Shown: piece after piece, positions 41,755-49,942 of the stretch
Position numbering within the stretch: position 1 is the first letter of the stretch
Layout: each line of letters starts with the position of its first letter
Assembly (NCBI RefSeq): GCF_037482405.1
Contig: NZ_JBBHZZ010000005.1
Location: 201,554 to 265,553 of the forward strand
Length of the DNA stretch: 64,000 nt
Reading direction: 5' to 3'
Origin: Pseudokineococcus marinus
GTDB taxonomy: Bacteria > Actinomycetota > Actinomycetes > Actinomycetales > Quadrisphaeraceae
Notes under the pieces: generated by a model
Told to the model about the DNA's origin: nothing
Database searches by the model: none
The model's input: only the letters and a program-made list of their open reading frames with translations
Made by a program: the position numbers and the translations under genes

Positions 41755-42777
41755 TCAGCCGCGGACGGCGCCGAGCACGCGGTCGGCGAGCCCCGGGCCC
41801 TGCGCGTCCTCGCTCGGCGTGAGCGCGCGCAGCGGCTCGGCCAGCTCGCGCCGGAAGAAGTCCATGAAGCCGTCCGGGTCCGGCCCCGCGTTCATCGTGA
41901 CGACGTGGTCGAAGCCGGCGTCGACGAACTGCTGGGCCACCTCGAGGTGGCGGGCGACGTCGGGCCCGCAGGCGAACTGCTGCTGGATCTGCTCGAGGGT
42001 GACGCTCTGGGTCGCGGCGTCGAAGTTGACGGGGTTCGGCAGCTCGGACATGACCTTCCAGCCCGTCAGCGCCCACCGCGTCTTCTCCCAGACCGCCTGC
42101 GCGGCGCTCTCCGCGTCGGGCGCCCAGGCCAGCGGCACCTCGGCGTAGGCGGGGCCCTCGCCCCCGAGGCGCTTCCACGTGGCGACCATGTCGCCCTTTG
42201 GCTCCGTGGCGAACAGGCCGTCGCCCAGCTCGGCGGCGATGCGCGCGGACACCGGGCCGCTGGCCGCGACGGCGATGGCGGGCAGCTCGTCGGGCAGGTC
42301 GAAGACGCGGGCGTCCTCCAGCTGCAGGTGCTTGCCCTCGTAGGAGCGGTACCCGCCCTGCCAGAGGAGGCGGATGATCTCCAGCGCCTCGCGGAAGCGC
42401 TCGTGCCGGCCGCGCACGCTGGGGAACTGCTGACCCCCGACGACGTGCTCGTTAAGGCGCTCGCCGGCGCCGACGCCCAGGGTGAAGCGCCCGTCCGAGA
42501 TGATCTGCATCGTGGCGGCGGCCTGGGCGATGACGGCCGGGTGGTAGCGGACGCTCGGGCACGTCACGCCCGTCGCGAGGCGCAGCGTCGAGGTCCTCGC
42601 CGCGATGTTGGCGAGCAGCGCCCACGTGAAGCCGCTGTGCCCCTGGGTGTCGAGCCAGGGGTGGAAGTGGTCGCTCATCTCGACGAAGTCGAAGCCGGCC
42701 TTCTCGGCCTCGACGGCCTGCCGGACGATCTCCTTCGGGTCGAAGGCCTCGGTCGCGAGCTTGTAGCCGATCTGCAT
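41755..42777 (-). CDS. LLM-class, probable F420-dependent oxidoreductase
   Basis: 340 residues. ATG at 42777 with GGAGG upstream. The luciferase-like barrel shows features of the F420-dependent glucose-6-phosphate dehydrogenase group: IGYKLATEAFDPKEIVRQAV, the segment SDHFHPWL, TGVTCPSVRYHPAVIAQAAA, and GVGAGERLNEHVVG. The family moves hydride between a substrate and the deazaflavin F420. The substrate is unknown here; sequence similarity to glucose-6-phosphate dehydrogenase is in the fold and cofactor site. It is divergent from DUF3097. Confidence 0.85.
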   Translation of the reverse strand: MQIGYKLATEAFDPKEIVRQAVEAEKAGFDFVEMSDHFHPWLDTQGHSGFTWALLANIAARTSTLRLATGVTCPSVRYHPAVIAQAAATMQIISDGRFTLGVGAGERLNEHVVGGQQFPSVRGRHERFREALEIIRLLWQGGYRSYEGKHLQLEDARVFDLPDELPAIAVAASGPVSARIAAELGDGLFATEPKGDMVATWKRLGGEGPAYAEVPLAWAPDAESAAQAVWEKTRWALTGWKVMSELPNPVNFDAATQSVTLEQIQQQFACGPDVARHLEVAQQFVDAGFDHVVTMNAGPDPDGFMDFFRRELAEPLRALTPSEDAQGPGLADRVLGAVRG

Positions 42778-42958
42778 GGTGGTCCTCCGCGGTGGTCCTC
42801 TGGGCTGGTCCGGTGGGGCGCCCGCGGTGCGGATCCCCCGCGGTCGCGGGGAGGGGCGGCGGGGCTGGTCGCGCCTCCACGCTAGGAGCGCGGGTGCGGG
42901 GCCGCACGCGGGCGCGGCGGCCCGGCGTCCGCGCTCGCGCGGGCTAGCGTCGGTGCGC

Positions 42959-43888
42959 ATGAGCAGCACGACCTCCGGCGCGCGCCCCGGCGACCGGTAC
43001 GGCTCCGACGTCCTCTCCGGCGACTGGCGGGTCCCCCGCCGCGGGCGCAGCACCGAGCTGGCGGCCGAGCGCGGCCTCGTCGTCGAGGACGCCGAGACGG
43101 GGTGGACGGGCGCCGTGGTCCGCGTGGAGAAGGCCGGCGGCACGCACGTCGTCCACCTCGAGGACCGACGCGGGCGCACGCGGGGCTTCCCGATGGGCCC
43201 GGGCTTCCTCGTCGAGGGGCGCCCTGTCCTCCTCGTGCCGCCGCGCCGCGCACCGGGCTCGTCGGCAGCGGGCGGGCCGGGCTCGCCGTCGGCGTCCTCG
43301 GGGCTGCGCCCGGGCCGCACGGCCAGCGGCTCCACGGCCGTCGCCGGCCACCGCGCGCGGGTGGCCCGCGGCAGCCGCATCTGGGTCGAGGGCCGCCACG
43401 ACGCCGAGCTCGTCGAGAAGGTGTGGGGCGACGACCTGCGCGTGGAGGGCGTCGTCGTCGAGCCGCTCGACGGCGTCGACGACCTCGCGGGCGCGCTGGC
43501 CGCCTTCGCCCCCGAGACCGGCCGCCGCGTCGGCGTCCTCGTCGACCACCTCGTGGCGGGCAGCAAGGAGACGCGCGTCGTCGACGCGGCGCTCGCCGAC
43601 CCGCGCTGGCGGGGCCTCGTGCACGTCGTCGGGCACCCCTACGTGGACGTCTGGGCCGCCGTCCGGCCGGCGTCGCTGGGGCTGCGCGCGTGGCCCGAGG
43701 TCCCGCGCGGCACCTCGTGGAAGTACGGCGTGCTCGCCGCGCTCGGGTGGCCGCACGCCGACCAGCGCGACGTCGCCCACGGCTGGAAGCGCATCCTCGG
43801 CGCCGTGACGACGATCGCCGACCTCGAGCCGTCCCTGTCCGGCCGCGTCGAGGAGCTCATCGACTTCGTCACCGCCCCCGACGCGTGA
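42959..43888 (+). CDS. DUF3097 family protein
   Basis: 309 residues from the ATG at 42959. A -10-like TAGCGT (42945-42950) ends 8 bases before it and there is no ribosome site, so the mRNA is probably leaderless. The family is actinobacterial and often lies near hemW, hrcA and dnaJ. The C-terminal block resembles a TOPRIM fold: SRIWVEGRHDAELVEKVWGD and GVLVDHLVAGSKETRV. This hints at a nucleic-acid role, but no function is known. A 17-bp duplication overlaps the stop codon. Confidence 0.82.
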   Translation: MSSTTSGARPGDRYGSDVLSGDWRVPRRGRSTELAAERGLVVEDAETGWTGAVVRVEKAGGTHVVHLEDRRGRTRGFPMGPGFLVEGRPVLLVPPRRAPGSSAAGGPGSPSASSGLRPGRTASGSTAVAGHRARVARGSRIWVEGRHDAELVEKVWGDDLRVEGVVVEPLDGVDDLAGALAAFAPETGRRVGVLVDHLVAGSKETRVVDAALADPRWRGLVHVVGHPYVDVWAAVRPASLGLRAWPEVPRGTSWKYGVLAALGWPHADQRDVAHGWKRILGAVTTIADLEPSLSGRVEELIDFVTAPDA

Positions 43889-43922
43889 CAGCCACCGACG
43901 CATGACAGCCACCGACGCCTGA
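43886..43922. repeat. 17-bp duplication carrying three in-line stop codons
   Basis: TGACAGCCACCGACGCA (43886-43902) is repeated at 43903-43919 with one change and is followed by TGA again. The first TGA is the stop of the DUF3097 gene. Confidence 0.85.
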
Positions 43923-44079
43923 GCAGCCGGCGCCTGGTCCCGGCGCTCCGGGCGCCTCCGCCGGTGCTCGACACCCCTCCCCGAGGGGGACGACCGCGCG
44001 CCGGTCGGCCGCGGCCGTCGCCCGCCCCCTAGCGTGGGGACCCGGGCGCGACCCGCGCCGCCCGAGTGAGGAGCCTCCG

Positions 44080-44700
44080 GTGTCCGACCAGCAGCCCCGC
44101 GGCGACGAGCCCCGCGCCGAGCAGCCCCCGACCGGGTGGTCGCCCCCGCCGCAGCCGCCGTCGTCCCCGGCGGGGCCCGAGGGGACGGGCACCGGGAGCG
44201 GTGGCGCCTCCACCGGCCCCCGCGGCGGCGGCGCACCGCAGGGCGACCCCTTCGCCGGGGGCCCCTACGGCGGCGGCGACCAGCGGACCGCCGGCACCTA
44301 CGGCTCCGGCTACGGCCAGCAGGCCCCGCGTCCCGCGGGGACGGACGACCTGCGCCCCGCCGACCAGCGGATGTGGGCGACCCTCACGCACGTCGCCGGG
44401 ATCGTCGTGCCGGTGCTCGGGCCGCTCGTCGCCTTCCTCGTCCTCAAGGACCGGGGCCTGTTCGTGCGGGACCAGACGAAGGAGGCGCTCAACGCGCACA
44501 TCTCCCTCGCGCTGTACTTCGTGGGGCTCTACATCGCCTTCGGCATCCTCAGCCTCATCACCCTGGGGCTGTTCTCGCCGCTCCTGGCGCTCCCGCCCCT
44601 GCTGTGGTTCCCGCTCGTGCTCTTCGGGATCCTCGCCGCCGTCGCGGCCAACCGGGGCGAGCGCTACCGCTACCCGCTCGTGGTCCGCTTCGTGCGCTGA
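44080..44700 (+). CDS. DUF4870 membrane protein with disordered N-terminus
   Basis: 206 residues, GTG at 44080 preceded by GAGGAG. Residues 1-90 are Gly/Pro/Gln-rich and disordered. The DUF4870 part has MWATLTHVAGIVVPVLGPLV, DRGLFVRDQTKEALNAHIS and helices to about residue 192, ending in a basic tail. Similar proteins occur in many Actinobacteria. Function unknown. A TAGCGT box at 44030-44035 is a promoter candidate. Confidence 0.8.
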   Translation: MSDQQPRGDEPRAEQPPTGWSPPPQPPSSPAGPEGTGTGSGGASTGPRGGGAPQGDPFAGGPYGGGDQRTAGTYGSGYGQQAPRPAGTDDLRPADQRMWATLTHVAGIVVPVLGPLVAFLVLKDRGLFVRDQTKEALNAHISLALYFVGLYIAFGILSLITLGLFSPLLALPPLLWFPLVLFGILAAVAANRGERYRYPLVVRFVR

Positions 44701-44707
44701 CCGCCGC

Positions 44708-44749
44708 CGTCGCGGACGGCCCGGGCGCCGGCCCAGGTCGTCCGCGACG
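44708..44749. terminator. bidirectional hairpin between DUF4870 and hemW
   Basis: Exact 11-bp arms CGTCGCGGACG (44708-44718) and CGTCCGCGACG (44739-44749), with a 20-base GC-rich loop. It lies between two convergent genes, 8 bases after one stop and just before the hemW stop. Confidence 0.7.
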
Positions 44750-44752
44750 CCG

Positions 44753-45997
44753 TCACCAGCCCAGCAGGCGGCGCACGACGCCGTCGGCGAGCAGGCGTCC
44801 GCGGGCGGTGAGCACCACGCGCCCGGGCGGGGTCCCGCCCGGGCCGGGCTCGACGAGGCCGTCCGCGACGACGCCGGCCACCTGCGCCCGGCCCTCCGGC
44901 GGGAGCGCCGTCACGGGCAGTCCCTCGGCCAGGCGGACGCCGAGCAGGACGCGCTCGACGAGGCGCGCGTCGTCGTCGAGCACCTCCCGGCCGTGGGCGG
45001 GTGAGGCGCCGCGCTCGAGGCGGGCGCTGTAGGCGCCGGGGTGCTTGACGTTCCACCAGCGCACGCCGCCGACGTGGCTGTGGGCCCCGGGCCCCACGCC
45101 CCACCAGTCGTCGGCCCGCCAGTAGGACAGGTTGTGACGGCAGCGGGCGTCGGGCCGCGCGGCCCAGTTGCTCACCTCGTACCAGGCCATGCCGGCCGCC
45201 CCGAGCAGCGCGTCGGCGTCCTCGTACTTGGCGGCGAGGTCGTCGGGGTCGGGCGGCGCGAGCTCTCCCCGGCGCACCTGCCCGGCCATCTTCGTGCCGG
45301 CCTCGACGACGAGCGCGTAGGCGGACACGTGGTCCGGGCGGCAGGCGAGCGCGGCCTCGACGCTGCGCCGCCAGTCGTCGCGGGACTCCCCGGGCGCGCC
45401 GTAGATGAGGTCCAGGCTCACCTGCAGGCCGGCCTCGCGCGCCCACCGGACGACGTCGGGCACCCGCGCCGGGTCGTGGGTGCGGTCGAGCGTCGCGAGC
45501 ACGTGCGGCACCGCGGACTGCATGCCGAAGGACACGCGGGTCACCCCGCCCGCGGCGAGCTCTGCGAGGGACCCGGGCGTCACGGAGTCGGGGTTGGCCT
45601 CGGTCGTCACCTCGGCCCCCGGTGCGAGGCCGTGGACGTCGCGGACCGCCTCGAGCATCCGGAGCAGGTCGCCGGGAGGGAGCAGGGTCGGCGTGCCCCC
45701 GCCGACGAAGACCGTCGAGACGGGGCGCGCGGGCAGCCCGGCCGCCGCGAGGACGCGGCCGGACATCTCGACCTCGCGGACGGCCGTGGCGGCGTAGCCC
45801 GCGCGGGACGAGCCGCTGCCGGTGCCACCGAGCTCCTCGGCCGTGTACGTCGTGAAGTCGCAGTAGCCGCAGCGGACCCGGCAGAAGGGCACGTGCAGGT
45901 AGAGGGCCAGTGCGCGCTCCTCGGCGCCCACGGCCGCGGAGGGCGGCAGGGCGCCGTCCTCGGGCGCGGGGTCGCCGACGGGCAGGGCGGGGCTCAC
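44753..45997 (-). CDS. hemW: radical SAM heme chaperone HemW
   Basis: 414 residues from the GTG at 45997, which has GGGGAG upstream. The radical-SAM Cys cluster is CRVRCGYCDF (CxxxCxxC) after LYLHVPFC, followed by VFVGGGTPTLL. The C-terminal HemN-like part has HNLSYWRADDWWGVGPGAHSH. Although often labelled oxygen-independent coproporphyrinogen oxidase, proteins with this cluster and these features are now regarded as heme chaperones. It lies next to DUF4870. Confidence 0.92.
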   Translation of the reverse strand: MSPALPVGDPAPEDGALPPSAAVGAEERALALYLHVPFCRVRCGYCDFTTYTAEELGGTGSGSSRAGYAATAVREVEMSGRVLAAAGLPARPVSTVFVGGGTPTLLPPGDLLRMLEAVRDVHGLAPGAEVTTEANPDSVTPGSLAELAAGGVTRVSFGMQSAVPHVLATLDRTHDPARVPDVVRWAREAGLQVSLDLIYGAPGESRDDWRRSVEAALACRPDHVSAYALVVEAGTKMAGQVRRGELAPPDPDDLAAKYEDADALLGAAGMAWYEVSNWAARPDARCRHNLSYWRADDWWGVGPGAHSHVGGVRWWNVKHPGAYSARLERGASPAHGREVLDDDARLVERVLLGVRLAEGLPVTALPPEGRAQVAGVVADGLVEPGPGGTPPGRVVLTARGRLLADGVVRRLLGW

Positions 45998-46150
45998 GCC
46001 CCCATGCTCCCCCGCCCGCGGGCGGGCGCCGACCACGGCCCCGGGCGACCACCCGGCCCGCCTCCGGCCGCAGCTGCCGACCCGCCACCCGACCGGCGGC
46101 GTCCGGGCGCGGCCCCCCGGCGAGCGGGCCTCGGGGCGCAGGATGGGTCG

Positions 46151-46795
46151 GTGGACCCGACGACGCGACGCCGCCGCGACGACCCGACGGCACGACGGGT
46201 GCGCCTGCGGGCCCTGGCCCCCGACGACGTCGCCCTGCGCGCCGCGCTGGTGCGGCTGGAGCCGGCGCCGCACCAGCTCGGCGCCTCGGCCTCCGCCCGG
46301 CAGACGCTGCCGGCAGCCGACGCCGACCCGCGGCGGGCCCCCTTCGCCGTCCTGCTGGACGAGGAGCCCATCGGCTTCGGCGTCCTGGACCGCGGCGACC
46401 TGCTCGCCCAGGTCGTCGACGAGCCCGAGCGCGCCGTCCTGCTGCGCGGCTTCTACCTCGCGGCGTCCGCCCAGGGGCGCGGGCACGGGCGTAGCGCCGC
46501 CGCGCAGGTGCCCGCGCTGGCCGCGGACCTGTGGGGGCCGGTGGCGGCGGGCGGCCCCGCGCTCGTCGTCCTCACCGTGGGAGCGGGCAACGCCGCGGCC
46601 CAGCGCGCCTACGCCGCGGCCGGCTTCCGCGCCACGGGGGTGCAGCAGCGGGTCGAAGGGCAGGAGCCGCAGCACGTGCTCGTGGCGGCGGTCCCGCAGC
46701 CGCCGCGGGTCAGGGCCGAGTCCCGTCCCAGCTCGGGGAGCCGTCCTCCAGGAGCCTCTCGGCGTCAGGGCCGCGCGAGCGCCCGGTCGACGTAG
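46151..46795 (+). CDS. GNAT family N-acetyltransferase
   Basis: 214 residues from the GTG at 46151. CAGGAT at 46139-46144, 6 bases before, may be the -10 of a leaderless promoter. The GNAT fold is seen in VRLRALAPDDVALRAALVRL, FYLAASAQGRGHGRSAAAQV (acetyl-CoA loop Q-GRG-G) and LTVGAGNAAAQRAYAAAGF. It transfers acetyl from acetyl-CoA to an unknown amine. Its Ser/Arg-rich end runs 31 bases into the convergent MOSC gene. Confidence 0.88.
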   Translation: MDPTTRRRRDDPTARRVRLRALAPDDVALRAALVRLEPAPHQLGASASARQTLPAADADPRRAPFAVLLDEEPIGFGVLDRGDLLAQVVDEPERAVLLRGFYLAASAQGRGHGRSAAAQVPALAADLWGPVAAGGPALVVLTVGAGNAAAQRAYAAAGFRATGVQQRVEGQEPQHVLVAAVPQPPRVRAESRPSSGSRPPGASRRQGRASARST

Positions 46796-47445
46796 GCCAG
46801 CAGGGCCGGGGCGAGCTGCAGCGACCCGTCGTCGTGGGCGGTGCGGAGCACCCGCGCGTCGCCCGGCGTGCGCTCCGCGAAGAAGGCGGACGTCGTGACG
46901 CCGTGGCCGGGACGTGAGAGGACCTCGACGGGGTCACCGGCCCTCACCTCACCGGGCACCAGCACGCGCAGGTACGCACCCGGCCTGCCGCGCTCGGTGA
47001 AGCGGCGGACCCACCGCTCCTCCCCGAGGTGGCGGGCGAAGGTCTGGCACGGCGTGCGGGCCATGGTGACCTCCACCTCGAGCCGCGGGCCGACGCGCCA
47101 GCGCTCCCCCACCTCGGCGCCGTCGACGTCGACACCGGTCGTGCGGAGGTTCTCCCCGAAGAGCCCCGGCGGCAGCTCGCGCTGCAGCACACCCGTCCAG
47201 TGGTCGGCCTCCTCCTGGGCGTAGGCGTAGACGGCCTTGTCCGGGCCGCCGTGGTCCTGGCGGTCCGCCTGGACGTCGCCGCGGACCCCGAGGAGCCCGA
47301 CGTCGACCGCTCCGTCGAGAGGCCGCTTGTCGATGGCGGTCACGTCACCGCGGGCGCCGTCGGGCTGCAGCTGGTGCACGCGGCACACGGCCAGCACGCG
47401 GGCAGGGGACGACCCGGGCGTCGAGGAGTCAGACGCAGGAGGCAT
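46765..47445 (-). CDS. MOSC domain protein
   Basis: 226 residues, ATG at 47445. The MOSC fold is shown by LGVRGDVQADRQDHGGPDKAVYAY, ELPPGLFGENLRTTG, the conserved Cys in ARTPCQTFARHL and YLRVLVPGEVRAGD. It resembles YiiM. MOSC proteins carry sulfur for molybdenum cofactor use or related reductions. No other molybdenum genes are in the window. Confidence 0.9.
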   Translation of the reverse strand: MPPASDSSTPGSSPARVLAVCRVHQLQPDGARGDVTAIDKRPLDGAVDVGLLGVRGDVQADRQDHGGPDKAVYAYAQEEADHWTGVLQRELPPGLFGENLRTTGVDVDGAEVGERWRVGPRLEVEVTMARTPCQTFARHLGEERWVRRFTERGRPGAYLRVLVPGEVRAGDPVEVLSRPGHGVTTSAFFAERTPGDARVLRTAHDDGSLQLAPALLAYVDRALARP

Positions 47446-48200
47446 GACCGCAGTGAACCAGCGCAGGAGCCGGCCAGGGCCGGCTCCGGCCGGGTCGCAC
47501 GTCGTCCTCGACGACCGAGCCCGGAGGCGGACCGTCGGCGCGGTCGTCGGCTCCCTTGACCGACGACGACGGGTCCGGCGCCGGACTCGACGACGCACCG
47601 TCGGCACGGCCGGGCTCCTCGGCAGGACAGCCGCCGTCGGGCTGGTGGAGCGCGTCGGTCAGCTCGTGGGAGAGGTCGTCCAGGCGTGCGCGCCAGGGTG
47701 GGGTGGTGGTCGGTGGGGGGTCGCCGGGCCGGGTGATGACGGGTCTGCCGTCGACGACGTGGGCGACCAGGGCGCCGGTGTGGACGCGGCGGTGGTCGTG
47801 CCCGCACACCAGGGCCAGGTTCGACAGGTCCGTGGGGCCGCCGTCGGCCCAGTGCACGACGTGGTGGGCGTGGGTCCGGGAGACGGGGGCGTCGCAGTCG
47901 GGGGCGATGCAGCCCCGGTCGCGGATGGCGGGGGCGCGCCGCTGCGCGGGCGTGACCGTGTAGGCGGCGCGGCCGACGTCCAACGGCTCCGAGCGGGACC
48001 CCAGGACGGTGGGCACGACCTCGGCGTCGCACGCCAGCCGGCGCACCGCTCCGGCCGACAGGGGGGCGTCGTCAGCCAGCAGACCCGCCCCGCGAGCGTC
48101 GTCCGGAACGGCGCCCCTCAAGCCGCCGCCGCGGACGACCGATGCGAGATCGTGACCACGACCAGCTCAGCCCCGGCACCGTCGCCGTGCGAGCGACCCG
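47429..48200 (-). pseudogene. DUF222/HNH endonuclease remnant (13E12-type)
   Basis: The C-terminal half is intact and open from 48121 to 47429: VRRLACDAEVVPTVLGSR, GRAAYTVTPAQRRA, IRDRGCIAPDCDAP, and the HNH block HAHHVVHWADGGPTDLSNLAL with CGHDHRRVH. The DUF222 half is gone: upstream only a short piece in another frame (GAELVVVTISHR, near 48160-48190) is recognisable, followed by stops. These DUF222-HNH genes are repeated and often decayed in Actinobacteria. The last bases overlap the MOSC start. The region 48201-48379 holds no gene that I can support. Confidence 0.75.
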
Positions 48201-48379
48201 ACGTGCCCGCCCCCGCGCCCGCCCTCGCCCCCGCCCGTGACGAGAGCACGCTCCTCCAGGACGCCGCCGCCGCCCGCTCCTGGGGCGCCGTCGACCGCCG
48301 TCGCGACCCCCGCCGACGCCACCGCTGAGCGAGCCCCCTCCACGACGACCGAGCGGGGCGCCGCGAGCGCGAGGTTCCC

Positions 48380-48889
48380 TCAACGAGGTCGACGCGCGCC
48401 CCCCGGCGTGCGCCGGAGCACCTCCCGCTTCACCCGCAGCCTCAGCTGCGTCGTGCGGGAGGCCCGGAGCTCCTCCAGGCGCGCGGCGATGCGCGCCCCC
48501 ATGTCCTCGAGGACGTCGGCGTCGAGCTTGGCGTCGACCTCGGTGAACATCTCGCTCTCCTCGTGCCCGGCGTGGTGCTCGACCGCTGCGGTGAGGACGC
48601 GCACCTCCTCGTCGAAGCCGGCGCGGCGCGGTCCGGTGCGGACGACGACGGCCACCTGGTCCTCCAGGTACCGGTGCTCGGCGTGGGCGACGGCCACCAT
48701 GGGGCTGGCCGCCGTCACGGACGGGTAGAAGATCTCGTCCTCCAGCTGCTCGTGGAGGCTGAGCTCGTCGACGAGGTGGTCGAGCACCCGCTGGCGCTCC
48801 ACGGCCCGGTCCCCCGGCAGCCGGGCCAGCTCCGAGAGCAGCGACCGGAGCTCGTCGTGGTGGGCGGTCAGCACCTCAGTGGCGCGCAC
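48380..48889 (-). CDS. hemerythrin-like HHE domain protein
   Basis: 169 residues, GTG at 48889 with GGAGG upstream. The HHE fold has the metal ligands in LTAHHDELRSLLSEL, LSLHEQLEDEIFYPSV, AVAHAEHRYLEDQV and EHHAGHEESEMF. Such proteins bind a non-heme di-iron site and are linked to oxygen, nitric oxide or iron handling. It overlaps the upstream Rieske gene by 14 bases, so the two are probably made together. Confidence 0.88.
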   Translation of the reverse strand: MRATEVLTAHHDELRSLLSELARLPGDRAVERQRVLDHLVDELSLHEQLEDEIFYPSVTAASPMVAVAHAEHRYLEDQVAVVVRTGPRRAGFDEEVRVLTAAVEHHAGHEESEMFTEVDAKLDADVLEDMGARIAARLEELRASRTTQLRLRVKREVLRRTPGGARRPR

Positions 48890-49856
48890 GGCGGTCCTCC
48901 TCGTCCTCGCGGTGCTGCTCGGCGGCGGTGACGCTCCCCGGGCTCGCCCCGGGCACGGGCGGCACCCGGCGCACCTGCACGGTGCCGCCGCGCACCCTCG
49001 CCTCGAAGCGGGGCAGGGGCGCCGTCGCCGGGCCGTGGACGACGGCGCCGTCCTCGAGGGAGAAGCACGAGCCGTGCCACGGGCACACGAGCCCCTCGCG
49101 CGTCACCCACCCCTCGGACAAGGGGCCCCGCAGGTGCGGGCACTCCTCGCCGAAGGCGCGCACCGGGCCGTCGCCCTGGCGCAGGAGCACGACGCGGACG
49201 CCGTCGACGTCCGCCCGCGCGGGTCGTCCGTCGACGAGGTCGGCCACGGGCAGGGCGTCGGTGAAGGTCCGCGGCGCGAGCGACCGGTCGGCGTGGTCGG
49301 AGCCGACGCCGTGCCGGTGCACGAGTGCGCCGCCCAGCGCCGCGCTCGCCGTGACGACGCACCACCCGGCGAGGCCGAGCGCGCGCCCCCGCGCCGTCCT
49401 ACCTCGACCCCGCGCGCGCCACGACGCGAGCTGCAGCCCCGTCGCGGTCGCGCTGAGGAGCCCGTGGACGACGCCCACCCGGCGCGCCCCCTCGTGCGTG
49501 TGCTGCCAGTCCACCAGCCCGCTGGCGACCGCGGCCGCGGCGCCCACGAGGCCGACCGCCGTGCAGGCCCGCGAGGCCGCGGCGAGCCCCGGCGCGCGGG
49601 ACGCACCGACGGCGTCGAGCGCGTCGAGCGCGAGCGCCGCCGTCCACGCCCCGATCGGGACGTCGGTCAGCGCGGGGTGCAGAGGGTGGCCGAGCCACGT
49701 GCCGTGGAGGGCGTCGACGACGGGCCCCCGCCCCCGCCCCAGGGCGTTGAGCGCGACCCCGAGGACGTGCTCGGCGCGGTAGGACGGCCGGTCGAGCGCC
49801 TCCCACGCCTCGGGAGCGGTGGTCAGCCGCTCGGCCAGGGCGGTCGGGGGCGTCAT
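48876..49856 (-). CDS. DUF2231 membrane domain fused to a Rieske iron-sulfur domain
   Basis: 326 residues, ATG at 49856. The first ~190 residues are DUF2231: WLGHPLHPALTDVPIGAWTAAL and about four membrane helices. The C-terminal Rieske [2Fe-2S] domain has both ligand pairs, CPHLRGPLSEG and CPWHGSCF, near residues 240-265. A cluster on a membrane anchor suggests electron transfer to a partner. The neighbour hemerythrin-type gene overlaps the stop. The substrate or redox partner is unknown. Confidence 0.9.
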   Translation of the reverse strand: MTPPTALAERLTTAPEAWEALDRPSYRAEHVLGVALNALGRGRGPVVDALHGTWLGHPLHPALTDVPIGAWTAALALDALDAVGASRAPGLAAASRACTAVGLVGAAAAVASGLVDWQHTHEGARRVGVVHGLLSATATGLQLASWRARGRGRTARGRALGLAGWCVVTASAALGGALVHRHGVGSDHADRSLAPRTFTDALPVADLVDGRPARADVDGVRVVLLRQGDGPVRAFGEECPHLRGPLSEGWVTREGLVCPWHGSCFSLEDGAVVHGPATAPLPRFEARVRGGTVQVRRVPPVPGASPGSVTAAEQHREDEEDRRARH

Positions 49857-49879
49857 CGCCCCATCAACCCGCCGGGGGA

Positions 49880-49908
49880 CGTCCGGTGCAACCCGGGCGC
49901 ACCGGACG
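49880..49908 (-). terminator. hairpin after lepA
   Basis: 10-bp arms (49880-49889 and 49899-49908) around a 9-base loop, about 35 bases after the lepA stop. It also sits just upstream of the Rieske gene, which it would separate from lepA. Confidence 0.55.
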
Positions 49909-49942
49909 AGCCCCCGCTCCTACGGCGCCGTGCGGCCTCCGC

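Noticed and set aside
47237..48328. Plus-strand open frame over the HNH remnant
   Set aside because: It is antisense to clear HNH and MOSC coding sequence and shows no domain.
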